DNA of 64,000 bases from Rhodococcus sp. IEGM 1409 (GCF_030056735.1 NZ_JASHKN010000001.1:1116001-1180000), one strand, 5' to 3'; positions 35,345-44,373 are shown, counted from the first letter of the stretch. Notes: generated by a model not told the origin, from the letters alone. Numbers and translations are program-made.

Positions 35345-36940
35345 TTAGGAGGCTTGTTCGGCGAGAGTGGCCTTGGCCCAGCGATAGTCGGCCTTTCCGC
35401 TGGGTGAACGCCTGATCGACGGCACACTGACAACAGTGCGCGGCACCTTGTACCGAGCGACCTGCAACGCGCAATGCTCACCGATCTCGGCAGCGTCCGG
35501 GACGTCGAAACCTTCGCGGGTCGTGATGACCGCAGCGACGCGCTCACCGAACTTCGCATCCGGAATTCCCGCGACCAGAGCGTCGAGCACTGCCGGGTGA
35601 CTCTTGAGTGCCTGTTCGACCTCTTCGGGGTACACCTTCTCCCCGCCGGTGTTGATGCACTGAGAACCACGCCCCAGCAGGACGATCGAGCCGTCGGCTT
35701 CCACGCGCCCGACGTCGCCGAGTACGGACATCCGCACTCCGTCGATCACCGGGAACGTAGCCGCGGTCTTGACCGGATCATTGAAGTAACCGACCGGCAC
35801 GTGACCACTGCGAGCGATGTGCCCGGTCTCGGGAGATCCCGGCGCGAGCGCCCGCATCCGTTCGTCCACGACGCGGGTCTCGTCGCGAGCGGCGATGCGC
35901 ATCAGTCCGTCTTCGCCGATCTCGAGATTGCCGTCGACGCCCGACTCCGAGGAGCCGAATCCGTCGCGAATCACCAGGTTCGGGAGTATGGACTTGAACT
36001 GCTCGCGCAGTGAGAGCGAGAACAACGCTCCGCCCGACGAGATCATTCCGACCGTACTGAGGTCGTAATCTGCTGCGTTTGCCGCCAATTCGTCTGCAAG
36101 CGGACGAGCCATCGCGTCTCCGACGACGGTGATGGAGACGGCCTTCTCACTCCCGGCGAGCTGCAGTGTCGACTTCGCGTCGAATCGCGCCATGAGAATT
36201 GCGTTGGCGCCCATGAAGAATCCGGTGAACAGCGAGTACGACGCCGCGCCGTGCATCAGGGGTGCAGTGCTGAGCATGTTCATCGCGGGAACGTTCGGTA
36301 CCGCGGCATACAGAGCGTCAGCGGTGGTGTGCGGCGGACCGAAAGGATTTCCGCCGGTGAGTGCCGCGAAGTAGAAGTCTTCATGACGCCACATGACGCC
36401 CTTGGGCATTCCGGTGGTGCCGCCGGTGTAGATGACAAACAGGTCGTCGTTGCTGCGAGGCGCGAAATCACGAGTAGCGGGTTGCTCCGCGGCAGCGTCG
36501 GCATATCGAACGACGTCGACGCCTTCGACATCTCGGACCGCCGACTCCCCGACGACAACGACGTGTTCGATGCCAGGCACGGCCGGGAGAACCGTCTCCA
36601 CGACGGGAACGAACTCCTCGTCCACGATCAGCGCTACCGACTGCGAATCGTTGTACAGGTAGGTCAGTTCGGCGTCGACGTAGCGATAGTTGACGTTGAT
36701 CGGGACGGCGCGGATCTTGAGGCAACCGAGCAAACTTTCGACGAACTCGATGCTGTTGCGCATGTGCAGAGCGACGTGGTCGCCCGGCCCGACACCGACA
36801 CTCGCCAGGTGGCGGGCGATGCGATTGGATCCCTCGTCCAGTTCGACGTAGGTACGACGACGCCCATCGCACACGAGTGCCGTGCGGTCCGGAATCAGAT
36901 CCGAAATGCCCTCGTACAGATCTGCCAAATTCAGTGACAC
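35345..36940 (-). CDS. Acyl-CoA synthetase, FadD19-like
   Basis: AMP-forming acyl-CoA ligase of 531 residues. Seen are IYTGGTTGMPKGVMWRHED (P-loop), GDAMARPLADEL, GFGSSESG and LGRGSQCINTGGEKVYPEEVE (hinge), ending SPSGKADYRWAK with the catalytic lysine. The VNYRYVDAELTYLYND and MWRHEDFY blocks closely resemble mycobacterial FadD19, which activates C24-branched steroid side-chain acids. The GTG start at 36940 has AAGGAAGG upstream; the open frame to 37114 has no family match. It is divergent from the SDR operon at 37310, which includes an Hsd4A-like gene, so a steroid or isoprenoid acid is a reasonable guess. Confidence 0.9.
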   Translation of the reverse strand: MSLNLADLYEGISDLIPDRTALVCDGRRRTYVELDEGSNRIARHLASVGVGPGDHVALHMRNSIEFVESLLGCLKIRAVPINVNYRYVDAELTYLYNDSQSVALIVDEEFVPVVETVLPAVPGIEHVVVVGESAVRDVEGVDVVRYADAAAEQPATRDFAPRSNDDLFVIYTGGTTGMPKGVMWRHEDFYFAALTGGNPFGPPHTTADALYAAVPNVPAMNMLSTAPLMHGAASYSLFTGFFMGANAILMARFDAKSTLQLAGSEKAVSITVVGDAMARPLADELAANAADYDLSTVGMISSGGALFSLSLREQFKSILPNLVIRDGFGSSESGVDGNLEIGEDGLMRIAARDETRVVDERMRALAPGSPETGHIARSGHVPVGYFNDPVKTAATFPVIDGVRMSVLGDVGRVEADGSIVLLGRGSQCINTGGEKVYPEEVEQALKSHPAVLDALVAGIPDAKFGERVAAVITTREGFDVPDAAEIGEHCALQVARYKVPRTVVSVPSIRRSPSGKADYRWAKATLAEQAS

Positions 36941-37309
36941 TGCTGGTGCCTTCCTTGATGTCCGGCCCGGTGAATTCGGGGCCGACCGTACTGCGTTTCC
37001 GGTGAGAACTATCTGATCCTGGCGCCGACGAATGCGGCCAGGAACTGAGCGGATCGGTGGTGACGCAAGCGCGTACGCGGTGGGATCGCCGCGTCGACCC
37101 AAGGTGACATGCACGGCTCGTGACCCAGATCACCGCTCCCGCTGAGTGGGACTGCCCCTCAGATGGCCAGAATTGTGTTCAAAACTAGAACTAATTCCGA
37201 TTTTGCTGAAATGATTTTTTCGGAACGACGACCGAACTCTCGACTTCAAATTAGAATGAATACTAATTTTCACTGAATCTACCGCCAGCCCGGATCGAAG
37301 GAGCACGAC
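36941..37309. promoter_or_regulatory. 369-bp AT-rich divergent promoter region (fadD19-like / SDR)
   Basis: No gene is seen here. The 37175-37275 part is unusually AT-rich for the window. It contains AAATTAG (37248-37254) and CTAATTT (37263-37269) as a 7-bp inverted repeat with an 8-bp spacer. A second AACTAGAACTAATTCCG stretch near 37172-37190 faintly resembles the AAC-GTT dyads of KstR-type regulators but is imperfect. The 3' end has GAAGGAG before the SDR ATG. Confidence 0.5.
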
Positions 37310-38248
37310 ATGACGCAATCACTGAGCTTGGAAGGCAAAGTTGCCGCCGTCACCGGCGCCGGTGCCGGACTGGGTCGCGCCGAGGCACTCGGACTCGCCG
37401 CTGCCGGCGCAGCCGTCATCGTCAACGACATGGGTGCAGCGGCCAACGACGTGGTCGACGAGATCAAGGCCGCAGGTGGACAGGCGCTCGCCATCACCGG
37501 CGACGTCTCCGACTGGTCGCTCGGCGGGCGCATCATCGAAGAAGCTGTCAAGAACTTCGGATCCTTCGACATCCTCGTCAACAATGCAGGCATCCTGCGC
37601 GACAAGATGATCTTCAACCTGACCGAATCCGATTGGGACGACGTCATCCGCGTGCACCTCAAGGGTCACGCCGCCACCTCGCACGCGGCCGCGGTCCACT
37701 GGCGTGCAGCCAGCAAGGCAGCCGACGCACCGGTCTACGGCCGCATCATCAACACCTCTTCCGAGGCCTTTCTCTTCGGCAGCGCCGGACAGCCCAACTA
37801 CTCGGCAGCCAAGGCCGGTATCACCGCTCTGACGCTCTCGAGCGCAGCAGGCCTCTCCCGCTACGGCGTCCGCACCAACGCGATCTGCCCCCGTGCCCGC
37901 ACTGCCATGACGGCAGAAGCCTTCGGCGAGAACAACACCGGCGTAAGCGGTCTCGATCCGCTTGCACCCGAGCGCGTCGCGACCCTGGTCAGCTACCTCG
38001 CATCCCCCGATTCCGACGAGATCAACGGCCAGGTCTTTGTCGTCTACGGCAAGATGGTGGCGTTGATGGAAGCACCCAAGGTCGAGAATCGTTTCGACGC
38101 AGCCGGATCCGCGTTCACCGTCGAAGAGCTCGGTGGCCAGCTCTCGTCCTACTTCTCAGGCCGCGGACCGTACGAGACCTACGCCGCCTACAGCATCGCC
38201 GGCCTCGAAAAGATTGCCCTTGCAGTCGACGAGACCGCAACAGTTTAA
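37310..38248 (+). CDS. SDR, Hsd4A / 17-beta-HSD4-type 3-hydroxyacyl-CoA dehydrogenase
   Basis: The 312-residue protein is longer than a classical SDR because of a C-terminal extension, as in the dehydrogenase part of MFE-2. It has TGAGAGLGRAEALGL (cofactor), a VNDMG acidic residue pointing to NAD+, NNAGILRDKMIFNL, the catalytic Ser in NTSSEA and Tyr-Lys in YSAAKAG. In mycobacteria Hsd4A oxidises the 22-hydroxyl of steroid side-chain CoA esters; the same role is inferred here from sequence feel and from the divergent FadD19-like ligase. It is first of a two-gene SDR unit. Confidence 0.87.
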   Translation: MTQSLSLEGKVAAVTGAGAGLGRAEALGLAAAGAAVIVNDMGAAANDVVDEIKAAGGQALAITGDVSDWSLGGRIIEEAVKNFGSFDILVNNAGILRDKMIFNLTESDWDDVIRVHLKGHAATSHAAAVHWRAASKAADAPVYGRIINTSSEAFLFGSAGQPNYSAAKAGITALTLSSAAGLSRYGVRTNAICPRARTAMTAEAFGENNTGVSGLDPLAPERVATLVSYLASPDSDEINGQVFVVYGKMVALMEAPKVENRFDAAGSAFTVEELGGQLSSYFSGRGPYETYAAYSIAGLEKIALAVDETATV

Positions 38249-38275
38249 GCAGCACCTACGAAGAGGAGCGTTTTC

Positions 38276-39019
38276 ATGAGGTTGAACGGCAAGGTAGCGA
38301 TCGTCACCGGCGGCGCCGGTGGAATCGGTCGTGCCATCACCCGAGTCTTCGCTCGTGAAGGCGCGAAGGTCCTGTTCGTCGACATCAACGACGAGCAGGG
38401 CCAGGCACTCGAGGAGGAACTGGCCGGGGCCGGCAAATTCCTGAACGTCGACCTTGCTGCCGCAGGTTCTGCCGAGCAGATCCGTGACGCCGCGCTCGAG
38501 GCTTTCGGCAAGCTCGACATCCTGGTGAACAACGCTCACGCGTCCCGGCAGGCTCCGTTGCTCGAAACCACGCAGGACATGTTCGACCTGTCCTTCAACA
38601 CCGGCTTCTACCCTGTCGTCCACCTGATGCAGGCGTGCCACGACGAACTCGCGAAGACCAAGGGTTCGGTCGTCAACTTCGCGTCGGGCTCCGGCCTGGA
38701 CGGCATGCCCACCCAGACGTCCTACGCGGCAGCCAAGGAAGCTGTGCGAGGCCTGACGCGCGTCGTCGCCAACGAGTGGGCGCCAGAGGGCATTCGGGTC
38801 AACGTGGTCTGCCCGTTCGCCGCCACCGAAGGCGTCGTCAAGTGGCAGGAAGCCTTCCCCGAGCGCGCGGCCGCATCCGTCGCCAAGGTACCTCTCGGAC
38901 GCATCGGTGATCCCGAAACCGACATCGCTCCCGTCGTGGTGTTCCTGGCGAGCGAGGACTCCAAGTACATGACGGGTCAGACGTTGATGGCCGACGGCGG
39001 CAGCATCAAACTCCGCTGA
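38276..39019 (+). CDS. Short-chain dehydrogenase/reductase
   Basis: Classical SDR of 247 residues with TGGAGGIGRAITRVF, LFVDIND (Asp selecting NAD), NNAHAS in place of the usual NNAG, catalytic Ser in NFASGSG, and Tyr-Lys in YAAAKEAV. It ends GGSIKLR. The NNAH substitution is uncommon but compatible with the fold. It lies 27 bp after the Hsd4A-like gene and ends before the hairpin at 39031. The substrate is unknown. Confidence 0.86.
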   Translation: MRLNGKVAIVTGGAGGIGRAITRVFAREGAKVLFVDINDEQGQALEEELAGAGKFLNVDLAAAGSAEQIRDAALEAFGKLDILVNNAHASRQAPLLETTQDMFDLSFNTGFYPVVHLMQACHDELAKTKGSVVNFASGSGLDGMPTQTSYAAAKEAVRGLTRVVANEWAPEGIRVNVVCPFAATEGVVKWQEAFPERAAASVAKVPLGRIGDPETDIAPVVVFLASEDSKYMTGQTLMADGGSIKLR

Positions 39020-39030
39020 GTCGAAGTTCC

Positions 39031-39055
39031 TCTCGGTGGGCTCAGCTCACCGAGA
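39031..39055. terminator. Hairpin between convergent SDR and amidohydrolase genes
   Basis: TCTCGGTG (39031-39038) pairs with CACCGAGA (39048-39055) over a 9-nt loop. It begins 11 bp after the SDR stop and covers the last codons and stop of the reverse-strand amidohydrolase. It probably ends both transcripts. Confidence 0.55.
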
Positions 39056-39947
39056 AGAGCTTGGCAGCGTTGTCGTGCACAACAGCTCGTAACCACTCGT
39101 CACCGAGATCGAAGCGCGTAACCGCCTGCAAGGCAGTGAGATACGGGTACGGAATGTTCGGAAAGTCGCTACCGAACAGAATCCGGTCCTGCATGTCGAC
39201 GAGCCGAGAAACATCGGCTTTCGGGAAGGCGCACTGCTCTTCCGTGAAGTCGGTGAACGCCATGGTCGTATCCAGGCGGACGTTGCCGTAAGCCTCTGCA
39301 AGATCGAGGAAGTCGCTGTACTCGGGCATCCCCATGTGCGCGACGATCAACGGCAGGCGCGGGTACCGTGCCAGCAGCGAAGCGATGCGATCGGGCCCCG
39401 TGTACTCCCCCGGGGCCGGTCCCGAACCACAGTGAATCACGATGGGCGTCTCGGAGTCCTCGAGCTGACCCCAGACCTTGTCGAGCAGAGGATCGTTCGG
39501 ATCGTAACTGCCGACCTGGATGTGGGACTTGAAGATTCGCGCGCCCGACTCCAACGCCTTGCCGACGTACGACGCCGCCGACTCCTCGGGATAGAACGTG
39601 GCCGTGTGCAGGCAATCAGGTGTCTGCGCGGCAAATTCGACGGCCCACTGGTTGAGCCATTCGGCCATCGCGTGCTTGTGGGGGTAGATCATCGACGTGA
39701 AAGCCCGGACGCCGAACTCGCGGAGACGGTGTACCCGTTCCTCCTCGGCAAGCCGGTAGGCGATGGGCCATGGTCGACCGATCATCGGTCCCGCGGAATC
39801 GAAGTAGCCCCACACCTTGTCCATGACGCTCTTCGGCATGAAATGGGTATGGACGTCGATCACGCCCGGAACACCCAACTCGCGCCAGAAAGCCCGAACC
39901 TCGGCAATCTCTTCCGGTCCGGTCGATGGGACCTCTTCGGTACACAC
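39042..39947 (-). CDS. Amidohydrolase family 2 (ACMSD-like) metal-dependent hydrolase/decarboxylase
   Basis: TIM-barrel metal enzyme of 301 residues from the chosen start. The HxH motif is His33/His35 in IDVHTHFMP, later ligands are in IVIHCGSG and IVAHMGMPEY, and the Asp is in ILFGSDFPN. Family members hydrolyse or decarboxylate aromatic and ring-cleavage acids. The GTG at 39947 is preferred because AAAGGGG lies 8 bp upstream; ATG 39977 and GTG 40031 are in-frame alternatives. It is convergent with the SDRs and divergent from a SnoaL-like gene. Confidence 0.84.
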   Translation of the reverse strand: MCTEEVPSTGPEEIAEVRAFWRELGVPGVIDVHTHFMPKSVMDKVWGYFDSAGPMIGRPWPIAYRLAEEERVHRLREFGVRAFTSMIYPHKHAMAEWLNQWAVEFAAQTPDCLHTATFYPEESAASYVGKALESGARIFKSHIQVGSYDPNDPLLDKVWGQLEDSETPIVIHCGSGPAPGEYTGPDRIASLLARYPRLPLIVAHMGMPEYSDFLDLAEAYGNVRLDTTMAFTDFTEEQCAFPKADVSRLVDMQDRILFGSDFPNIPYPYLTALQAVTRFDLGDEWLRAVVHDNAAKLFSVS

Positions 39948-40072
39948 GTCTGACACCCCTTTCGTTCGCTCGACCATACCGAGTGCCGTCGCGCTCACCG
40001 GGACAGGTCGTTGACGGCCTGACCCGAGCACCCGAATGTGAACCCATATTGCCGATCACTGTTGGAGGTTGA

Positions 40073-40600
40073 ATGTCTCAGACCGAGTCCGAAGTGGAGT
40101 CGATCAGTGCCGTCGAGGAACTGCTCGCCATCGAGGAAATCAAGCGTGTCTTCGCCGCGCGCCTACGCTGCATGGACACCAAGCAGTGGCACGTCTACCC
40201 AACCCTGCACACCGCAGACGTCGTCAGCGAGACGTGGGGCGGACTCCCGACAGACAAGCAACCCAAGACCTGTGACACCTCGAACCAGGTAGTGGGAATC
40301 GACAAGCTCACCGCAGCAATTCGGAACATGCTCGACGGCGACATCCCCCTCACCACAGCGCACCACGCACACACCCCCGAAATCGTGCTGACCTCGCCCA
40401 CCACCGCAACCGGTATCTGGGCAATGGAGGACATGCTGTGGTGGAACGACGGCGAGAAGGAACTGCACCTGCACGGCTACGGCCATTACCAAGAGGAATA
40501 CCGCAAGGAGGACGGTAAGTGGCTGATCAGCTACCGAACTCTCACGCGGCTCCGTGTCGACCAGGACCCCGGATTCTTCCGATTCATGAAAGCGCTGTGA
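40073..40600 (+). CDS. SnoaL/NTF2-like protein
   Basis: The 175-residue protein has the SnoaL-like fold signature, with ELLAIEEIKRVFAARLRCMDTKQWHVYPTLHT-type N-terminal helices followed by the curved sheet (WAMEDMLWW, LHLHGYGHYQEEYRKEDGKW). Close relatives sit beside ring-hydroxylating and Old Yellow Enzyme genes in rhodococci. GGAGG lies 8 bp before ATG 40073. The next gene starts 4 bp after its stop, so the two are almost certainly coupled. No catalytic residue can be assigned. Confidence 0.78.
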   Translation: MSQTESEVESISAVEELLAIEEIKRVFAARLRCMDTKQWHVYPTLHTADVVSETWGGLPTDKQPKTCDTSNQVVGIDKLTAAIRNMLDGDIPLTTAHHAHTPEIVLTSPTTATGIWAMEDMLWWNDGEKELHLHGYGHYQEEYRKEDGKWLISYRTLTRLRVDQDPGFFRFMKAL

Positions 40601-40604
40601 CGAA

Positions 40605-41738
40605 GTGACCAACCCGCTGTTCCAACCGCTCCGCATCCGTTCGCTCGAATTGTCCAACCGCATAGTCATGTCGCCGATGACGCGCACGTACTCCATCGAG
40701 GGCGTGCCCGGCCGCGACGTTGCCGACTACTACCGCCGACGTGCTGAGGGCGGCACCGGGCTGATCGTCACCGAAGGCGTCGCGATCGATCACGAGACCG
40801 CTGTCGATCACGCCGACGTCCCCAACCTCCACGACCCCGCTGCGCAGGCCGGATGGCGCAAGGTCGTCGACGACGTGCACGCGGCGGGCGGCAAGATCGT
40901 GCCTCAGCTCTGGCACGTCGGACCGCTGTGGGGCGCGATGACGCAGATGGACCCATCACTCAAGCCGATGCGACCCTCCGGTGAATGGGGTCCGCTCGGC
41001 GTCACCTCGTACTCCGCTGCCTACGTCGAGCGAGCGCAGGCGAGCACCGAAGCCATGACCGAGCAGGACATCCAGGACGTCATCGACGCCTATGTCCGCA
41101 GCGCAAAGCATGCTGTCGAACTCGGCTTCGACGGTATCGCGATCCACGGCGGTCACGGCTACCTCCTCGATTCCTTCTTCTGGGAGGGCACCAACCAGCG
41201 CGACGACGCGTGGGGCGGCGATCTCGAGCGTCGTACCAAGTTCCCGGCTGCCGTCGTCGCTGCAATCCGCGCGGTAATCGGCCCGGATCTGCCGATCATC
41301 TACCGTTTCTCGCAGCACAAGCAGCAGGATTTCACCGCGAAGATCGCGGAAACTCCCGAGGAGTTGGGTGTCATCCTGGGTGCGCTGGTCGACGCCGGGG
41401 TCGACGTCCTCGACGCCAGTATCAGGCGTTTCGACATCCCGGCCTTCGAAGGCAGCGACCTCTCACTGGCCGGTTGGGCGAAAAAGCTGACCGGCGCCGT
41501 CACGATGGCTGTCGGTAGCGTCGGGATCGGAAAGTCACTGCGCGACAGTCGCATCGAAGGCGTTGCACCCGTGGTGGACAATATCCCGCAACTCGAGGAG
41601 CGAATCGGCAGGGGTGAGTTCGATCTGATCGCGATCGGCCGTCTCCATCTCGCCGATCCTGCGTTGGCGACGACCCTGCGCGCGGGTGGTCCGCTGCCGG
41701 CTTTCGATCGAGCGGTGCATGAGGGCAGCTTGATCTAG
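40605..41738 (+). CDS. Old Yellow Enzyme family NADH:flavin oxidoreductase
   Basis: FMN-dependent ene-reductase or related enzyme of 377 residues. The barrel starts LFQPLRIRSLELSNRIVMSPMTR, and GGTGLIVTEGV, PQLWHVG, FDGIAIHGGHGYLLDSFFW and DLIAIGRLHLADP are OYE signatures. The HGGHGY segment holds the histidine pair region used to bind carbonyl substrates. There is no C-terminal 2,4-dienoyl reductase extension, so it is the short, single-domain type. GTG 40605 follows the SnoaL stop by 4 bp. It ends just before the 22-bp hairpin at 41748. Confidence 0.9.
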   Translation: MTNPLFQPLRIRSLELSNRIVMSPMTRTYSIEGVPGRDVADYYRRRAEGGTGLIVTEGVAIDHETAVDHADVPNLHDPAAQAGWRKVVDDVHAAGGKIVPQLWHVGPLWGAMTQMDPSLKPMRPSGEWGPLGVTSYSAAYVERAQASTEAMTEQDIQDVIDAYVRSAKHAVELGFDGIAIHGGHGYLLDSFFWEGTNQRDDAWGGDLERRTKFPAAVVAAIRAVIGPDLPIIYRFSQHKQQDFTAKIAETPEELGVILGALVDAGVDVLDASIRRFDIPAFEGSDLSLAGWAKKLTGAVTMAVGSVGIGKSLRDSRIEGVAPVVDNIPQLEERIGRGEFDLIAIGRLHLADPALATTLRAGGPLPAFDRAVHEGSLI

Positions 41739-41747
41739 GGGCTCCGC

Positions 41748-41795
41748 CCCTGTGCGCCTTTTTGGTAGTCCGCACTACCAAAAAGGCGCACAGGG
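41748..41795. terminator. 22-bp perfect hairpin after the OYE gene
   Basis: Left arm 41748-41769 (starts CCCTGTGCGCC, ends GGTAGT) and right arm 41774-41795 are fully complementary with a 4-nt CCGC loop. A T5/A5 block lies inside the stem rather than after it. It begins 10 bp after the OYE stop and ends 23 bp before the next ATG. Its CTGTGCGC end is shared with the hairpin at 33918, which suggests a dispersed palindromic repeat as well as a terminator. Confidence 0.75.
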
Positions 41796-41818
41796 CCGAA
41801 GGCCTTTATGTTCGACCT

Positions 41819-42817
41819 ATGACTACCTTCAACGCCTGGGTCGCCCGCGACAGCGACGGCACCATCGACTTCGCCCCCGAAACCGTCGACGAATCCTTTC
41901 TCCCCGCAGGTGAGGTCACCATTCGCGTCGAGTATTCGAGCGTCAACTACAAGGACGCCCTCGCGGTCACTCCGAAGGGCGGGGTGGTTCGCGACTACCC
42001 GATCGTCCCCGGCATCGACGTCGCCGGCGAGGTCATTGCCTCCGAGTCCGACGCGTTCGCCCCCGGCGACAAGGTGGTGGCCCACGGGTACGAGATCGGG
42101 ACCGCTCGCAACGGCGGCTACGCCGAGATCGCCCGTTTGCCTGCCGAGTGGGTCGTGAAGCTCGACGGCATCTCCACTGCCGACGCTGCTGCAATCGGCA
42201 CGGCTGGATTCACCGCCGCCATGAGTGTCCAAGCCATTCTGGCCAGCGGAGTGAAGCCCGCCGACGGTCCGGTACTGGTGACGGGCGCGAGCGGCGGAGT
42301 CGGCACAGTCAGCGTCGACCTTCTGGCAAGCGCAGGCTTCGACGTGGTCGCCTCCAGTGGCAAGCCCGGTGCGGCAGACCTTCTGAGATCGCTCGGTGCG
42401 TCTTCGGTGATCGGCCGGCTCCCCGAGGATCCCGACGCCAAGCCCCGTCCGCTCGGAAAATCCCAGTGGGCTGCGGCCGTCGACTGCGTCGGCGGAAAGA
42501 CCCTCGCCCACGTACTGAGCACGATCAACTACGGCGGTGTTGTCGCTGCCAGCGGATTGACCGGTGGCGCCGCTCTGCCCACGACGGTGCTGCCGTTCAT
42601 TCTCCGCGGAGTCTCACTGCTGGGCATGGACTCGGTACTGATGCCGATCGAACCCCGTCGTGCACTGTGGTCCCGTCTGGGCTCCGACCTTGCGCCACGT
42701 CATCTGAAGGAGATCACGAACCTCGTTGCCGTCCGCGACGTCGTCTCGGTGATCGATCAGGTGCGCGAAGGCAAATACACCGGCCGGGCGCTGGTTCAGG
42801 TTGCCGACGGTTTCTGA
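41819..42817 (+). CDS. MDR/YhdH-type acrylyl-CoA (quinone) reductase-like oxidoreductase
   Basis: Zinc-free medium-chain reductase of 332 residues. It has SSVNYKDALAVTPKGGVVRDYP and GIDVAGEV, the YhdH-type N-terminus, then the NADPH site GASGGVGTVSVDLL and RNGGYAEIARLP. YhdH/AcuI proteins reduce acryloyl-CoA, but related ones reduce other enoyl substrates. ATG 41819 has no Shine-Dalgarno sequence; TATGTT at 41807-41812 could be a -10 for a leaderless mRNA. The gene stands alone between the large hairpin and the convergent rnhA, 5 bp apart. Confidence 0.87.
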   Translation: MTTFNAWVARDSDGTIDFAPETVDESFLPAGEVTIRVEYSSVNYKDALAVTPKGGVVRDYPIVPGIDVAGEVIASESDAFAPGDKVVAHGYEIGTARNGGYAEIARLPAEWVVKLDGISTADAAAIGTAGFTAAMSVQAILASGVKPADGPVLVTGASGGVGTVSVDLLASAGFDVVASSGKPGAADLLRSLGASSVIGRLPEDPDAKPRPLGKSQWAAAVDCVGGKTLAHVLSTINYGGVVAASGLTGGAALPTTVLPFILRGVSLLGMDSVLMPIEPRRALWSRLGSDLAPRHLKEITNLVAVRDVVSVIDQVREGKYTGRALVQVADGF

Positions 42818-42822
42818 ACCGC

Positions 42823-43374
42823 TCAGAAAAGCGTGAACAGATCTGCCGGTTCTTCGGCCGTCGTGGACTTCTCTTTGTACGAGGGGTTCACGACGGTCGG
42901 TTCCTTCTTGACCGGCGCCGCAAGCGGGACCGACGCGATGTCCCCCGAGACGATGGCGCGTGCGGCTTCGCCGGCCAACTTGTCTGCCATCTCGTTGTAG
43001 TGGTTGCCGACGTGACCGCGCACCCAGCGGAAGCGCACCGGTCCGACACGGTCGGTGATGGCTCGGTCGATGCTCTGCACCAGTTCCAGATTCTTGACCG
43101 CCCCGCCGCTCGCGGTCTTCCATCCTTTGCGCTTCCAACTCGGCAGCCATTCCGACGCGCACTTGATGGCGTACTGCGAGTCGGATTCGATGAGCAGAGG
43201 ATCCCCACCGGGATGCGCGACGACGGCCTCGAAGAGGGCACGCAACTCGGCAATCTGGTTGGTGCCGGACGCTTCTCCGCCGGACATGCTCGGACCCTCG
43301 TGATTGACCCACGCCCAGCCGATAGCCCCACCGGGGTTTCGCAGACAGGATCCGTCGGTGCTCACGATGATCAT
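42823..43374 (-). CDS. rnhA: Ribonuclease HI
   Basis: Endonuclease cutting the RNA strand of RNA-DNA hybrids, 183 residues. The catalytic acids are Asp7 (STDGSC), Glu43 (NQIAELRAL), Asp65 (IESDSQYAIK) and Asp131 (NEMADKLAG), the full DEDD set. After the RNase H domain (about 1-140) there is a 40-residue Pro/Lys/Glu-rich tail that is probably disordered. Start ATG 43374 (MIIVSTDGS) matches the family. It is convergent with the YhdH-like gene and divergent from the DNA glycosylase. Confidence 0.92.
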   Translation of the reverse strand: MIIVSTDGSCLRNPGGAIGWAWVNHEGPSMSGGEASGTNQIAELRALFEAVVAHPGGDPLLIESDSQYAIKCASEWLPSWKRKGWKTASGGAVKNLELVQSIDRAITDRVGPVRFRWVRGHVGNHYNEMADKLAGEAARAIVSGDIASVPLAAPVKKEPTVVNPSYKEKSTTAEEPADLFTLF

Positions 43375-43446
43375 GGCTCGGACAATACGTTGCGCCACCG
43401 ACACACGCCTTAACGGAGGATGCACGGTGGCGATACGCTGACCTCG

Positions 43447-44373
43447 ATGACGCCGCTATCTCCGGTCGACGAAGTCACGGTGACTTCTCAGCGACCACTC
43501 GATGCCGCGCTGACGCTCAGCCCGCATCAGCGCGGACCCGGCGACCCCGCACATCGGCGGTCCGCCGACGGAGCGATCTGGCGAGTTTCCCGCCAACTTT
43601 CGGGTCCTGTGACCTACCGCATCACGCAGTCGGATCGGCACACGGTCCGCGTGCAGGCGTGGGGTCCCGGTGCCACGGAATTACTGGACGGCGCCGAAGC
43701 GCTGCTCGGTCTCGACGACGAAGCCGAAGATTTTGCTCCCGAACATCCCAAGCTCGCCGAAGCCCATCGACGCTTCCCTCATCTGCGCATCGGCCGCACC
43801 GGCCGCGTCATGGAAGCTCTGGTTCCCGCGATCCTCGAGCAACGAGTTCACGGCATCGACGCATTTGCCGCGTGGCGCCGCCTGCTGACCAAGTTCGGTG
43901 AGCGCCCACCCGGTCCCGCCCCCGACGGAATGCGAGTTCCACTCACCGCGGACCAATGGCGGCGAATGCCGTCGTGGGAGTTCCATCGCGCGAACGTCGA
44001 TCCCGCAAGGTCCAAGACGATTGTTCAGTGCGCTCGCGTCGCCGACCGCCTCGAGCAGGCATCCACGTTCTCCAGGGCCGAAGCGACCAAACGATTGCGA
44101 GCGGTGCCCGGCGTCGGGATCTGGACTGCCGCCGAAGTGGCTCAGCGTGCCTTCGGCGATTCCGACGCACTCTCGGTCGGTGACTATCACCTCGCCGCCG
44201 TCGTCGGGTGGTCGCTGCTGGGTGAACCGATCGACGACGCCCAGATGGTGCAGTACCTCGCTCCCCTCCAACCGCATCGATACCGCGCGGTGCGACTGCT
44301 GCAGGTCAGCGGCCAAGCCGTCAAACCCAAGTTCGGTCCGCGAACTGCCGTTGCCGACCACCGCTGGCACTGA
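43447..44373 (+). CDS. DNA-3-methyladenine glycosylase II-like (HhH-GPD) protein
   Basis: Base-excision repair glycosylase of about 308 residues. The C-terminal half has the helix-hairpin-helix LRAVPGVGIWTAAEVAQRAFGD followed by the catalytic aspartate Asp246 in SVGDYHL, the AlkA arrangement. The N-terminal half is less conserved. An in-frame ATG at 43420 sits directly on a GGAGG and is too close to use it, so ATG 43447 is chosen; neither start is ideal. It is followed 18 bp later by the PPOX gene. Confidence 0.82.
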   Translation: MTPLSPVDEVTVTSQRPLDAALTLSPHQRGPGDPAHRRSADGAIWRVSRQLSGPVTYRITQSDRHTVRVQAWGPGATELLDGAEALLGLDDEAEDFAPEHPKLAEAHRRFPHLRIGRTGRVMEALVPAILEQRVHGIDAFAAWRRLLTKFGERPPGPAPDGMRVPLTADQWRRMPSWEFHRANVDPARSKTIVQCARVADRLEQASTFSRAEATKRLRAVPGVGIWTAAEVAQRAFGDSDALSVGDYHLAAVVGWSLLGEPIDDAQMVQYLAPLQPHRYRAVRLLQVSGQAVKPKFGPRTAVADHRWH

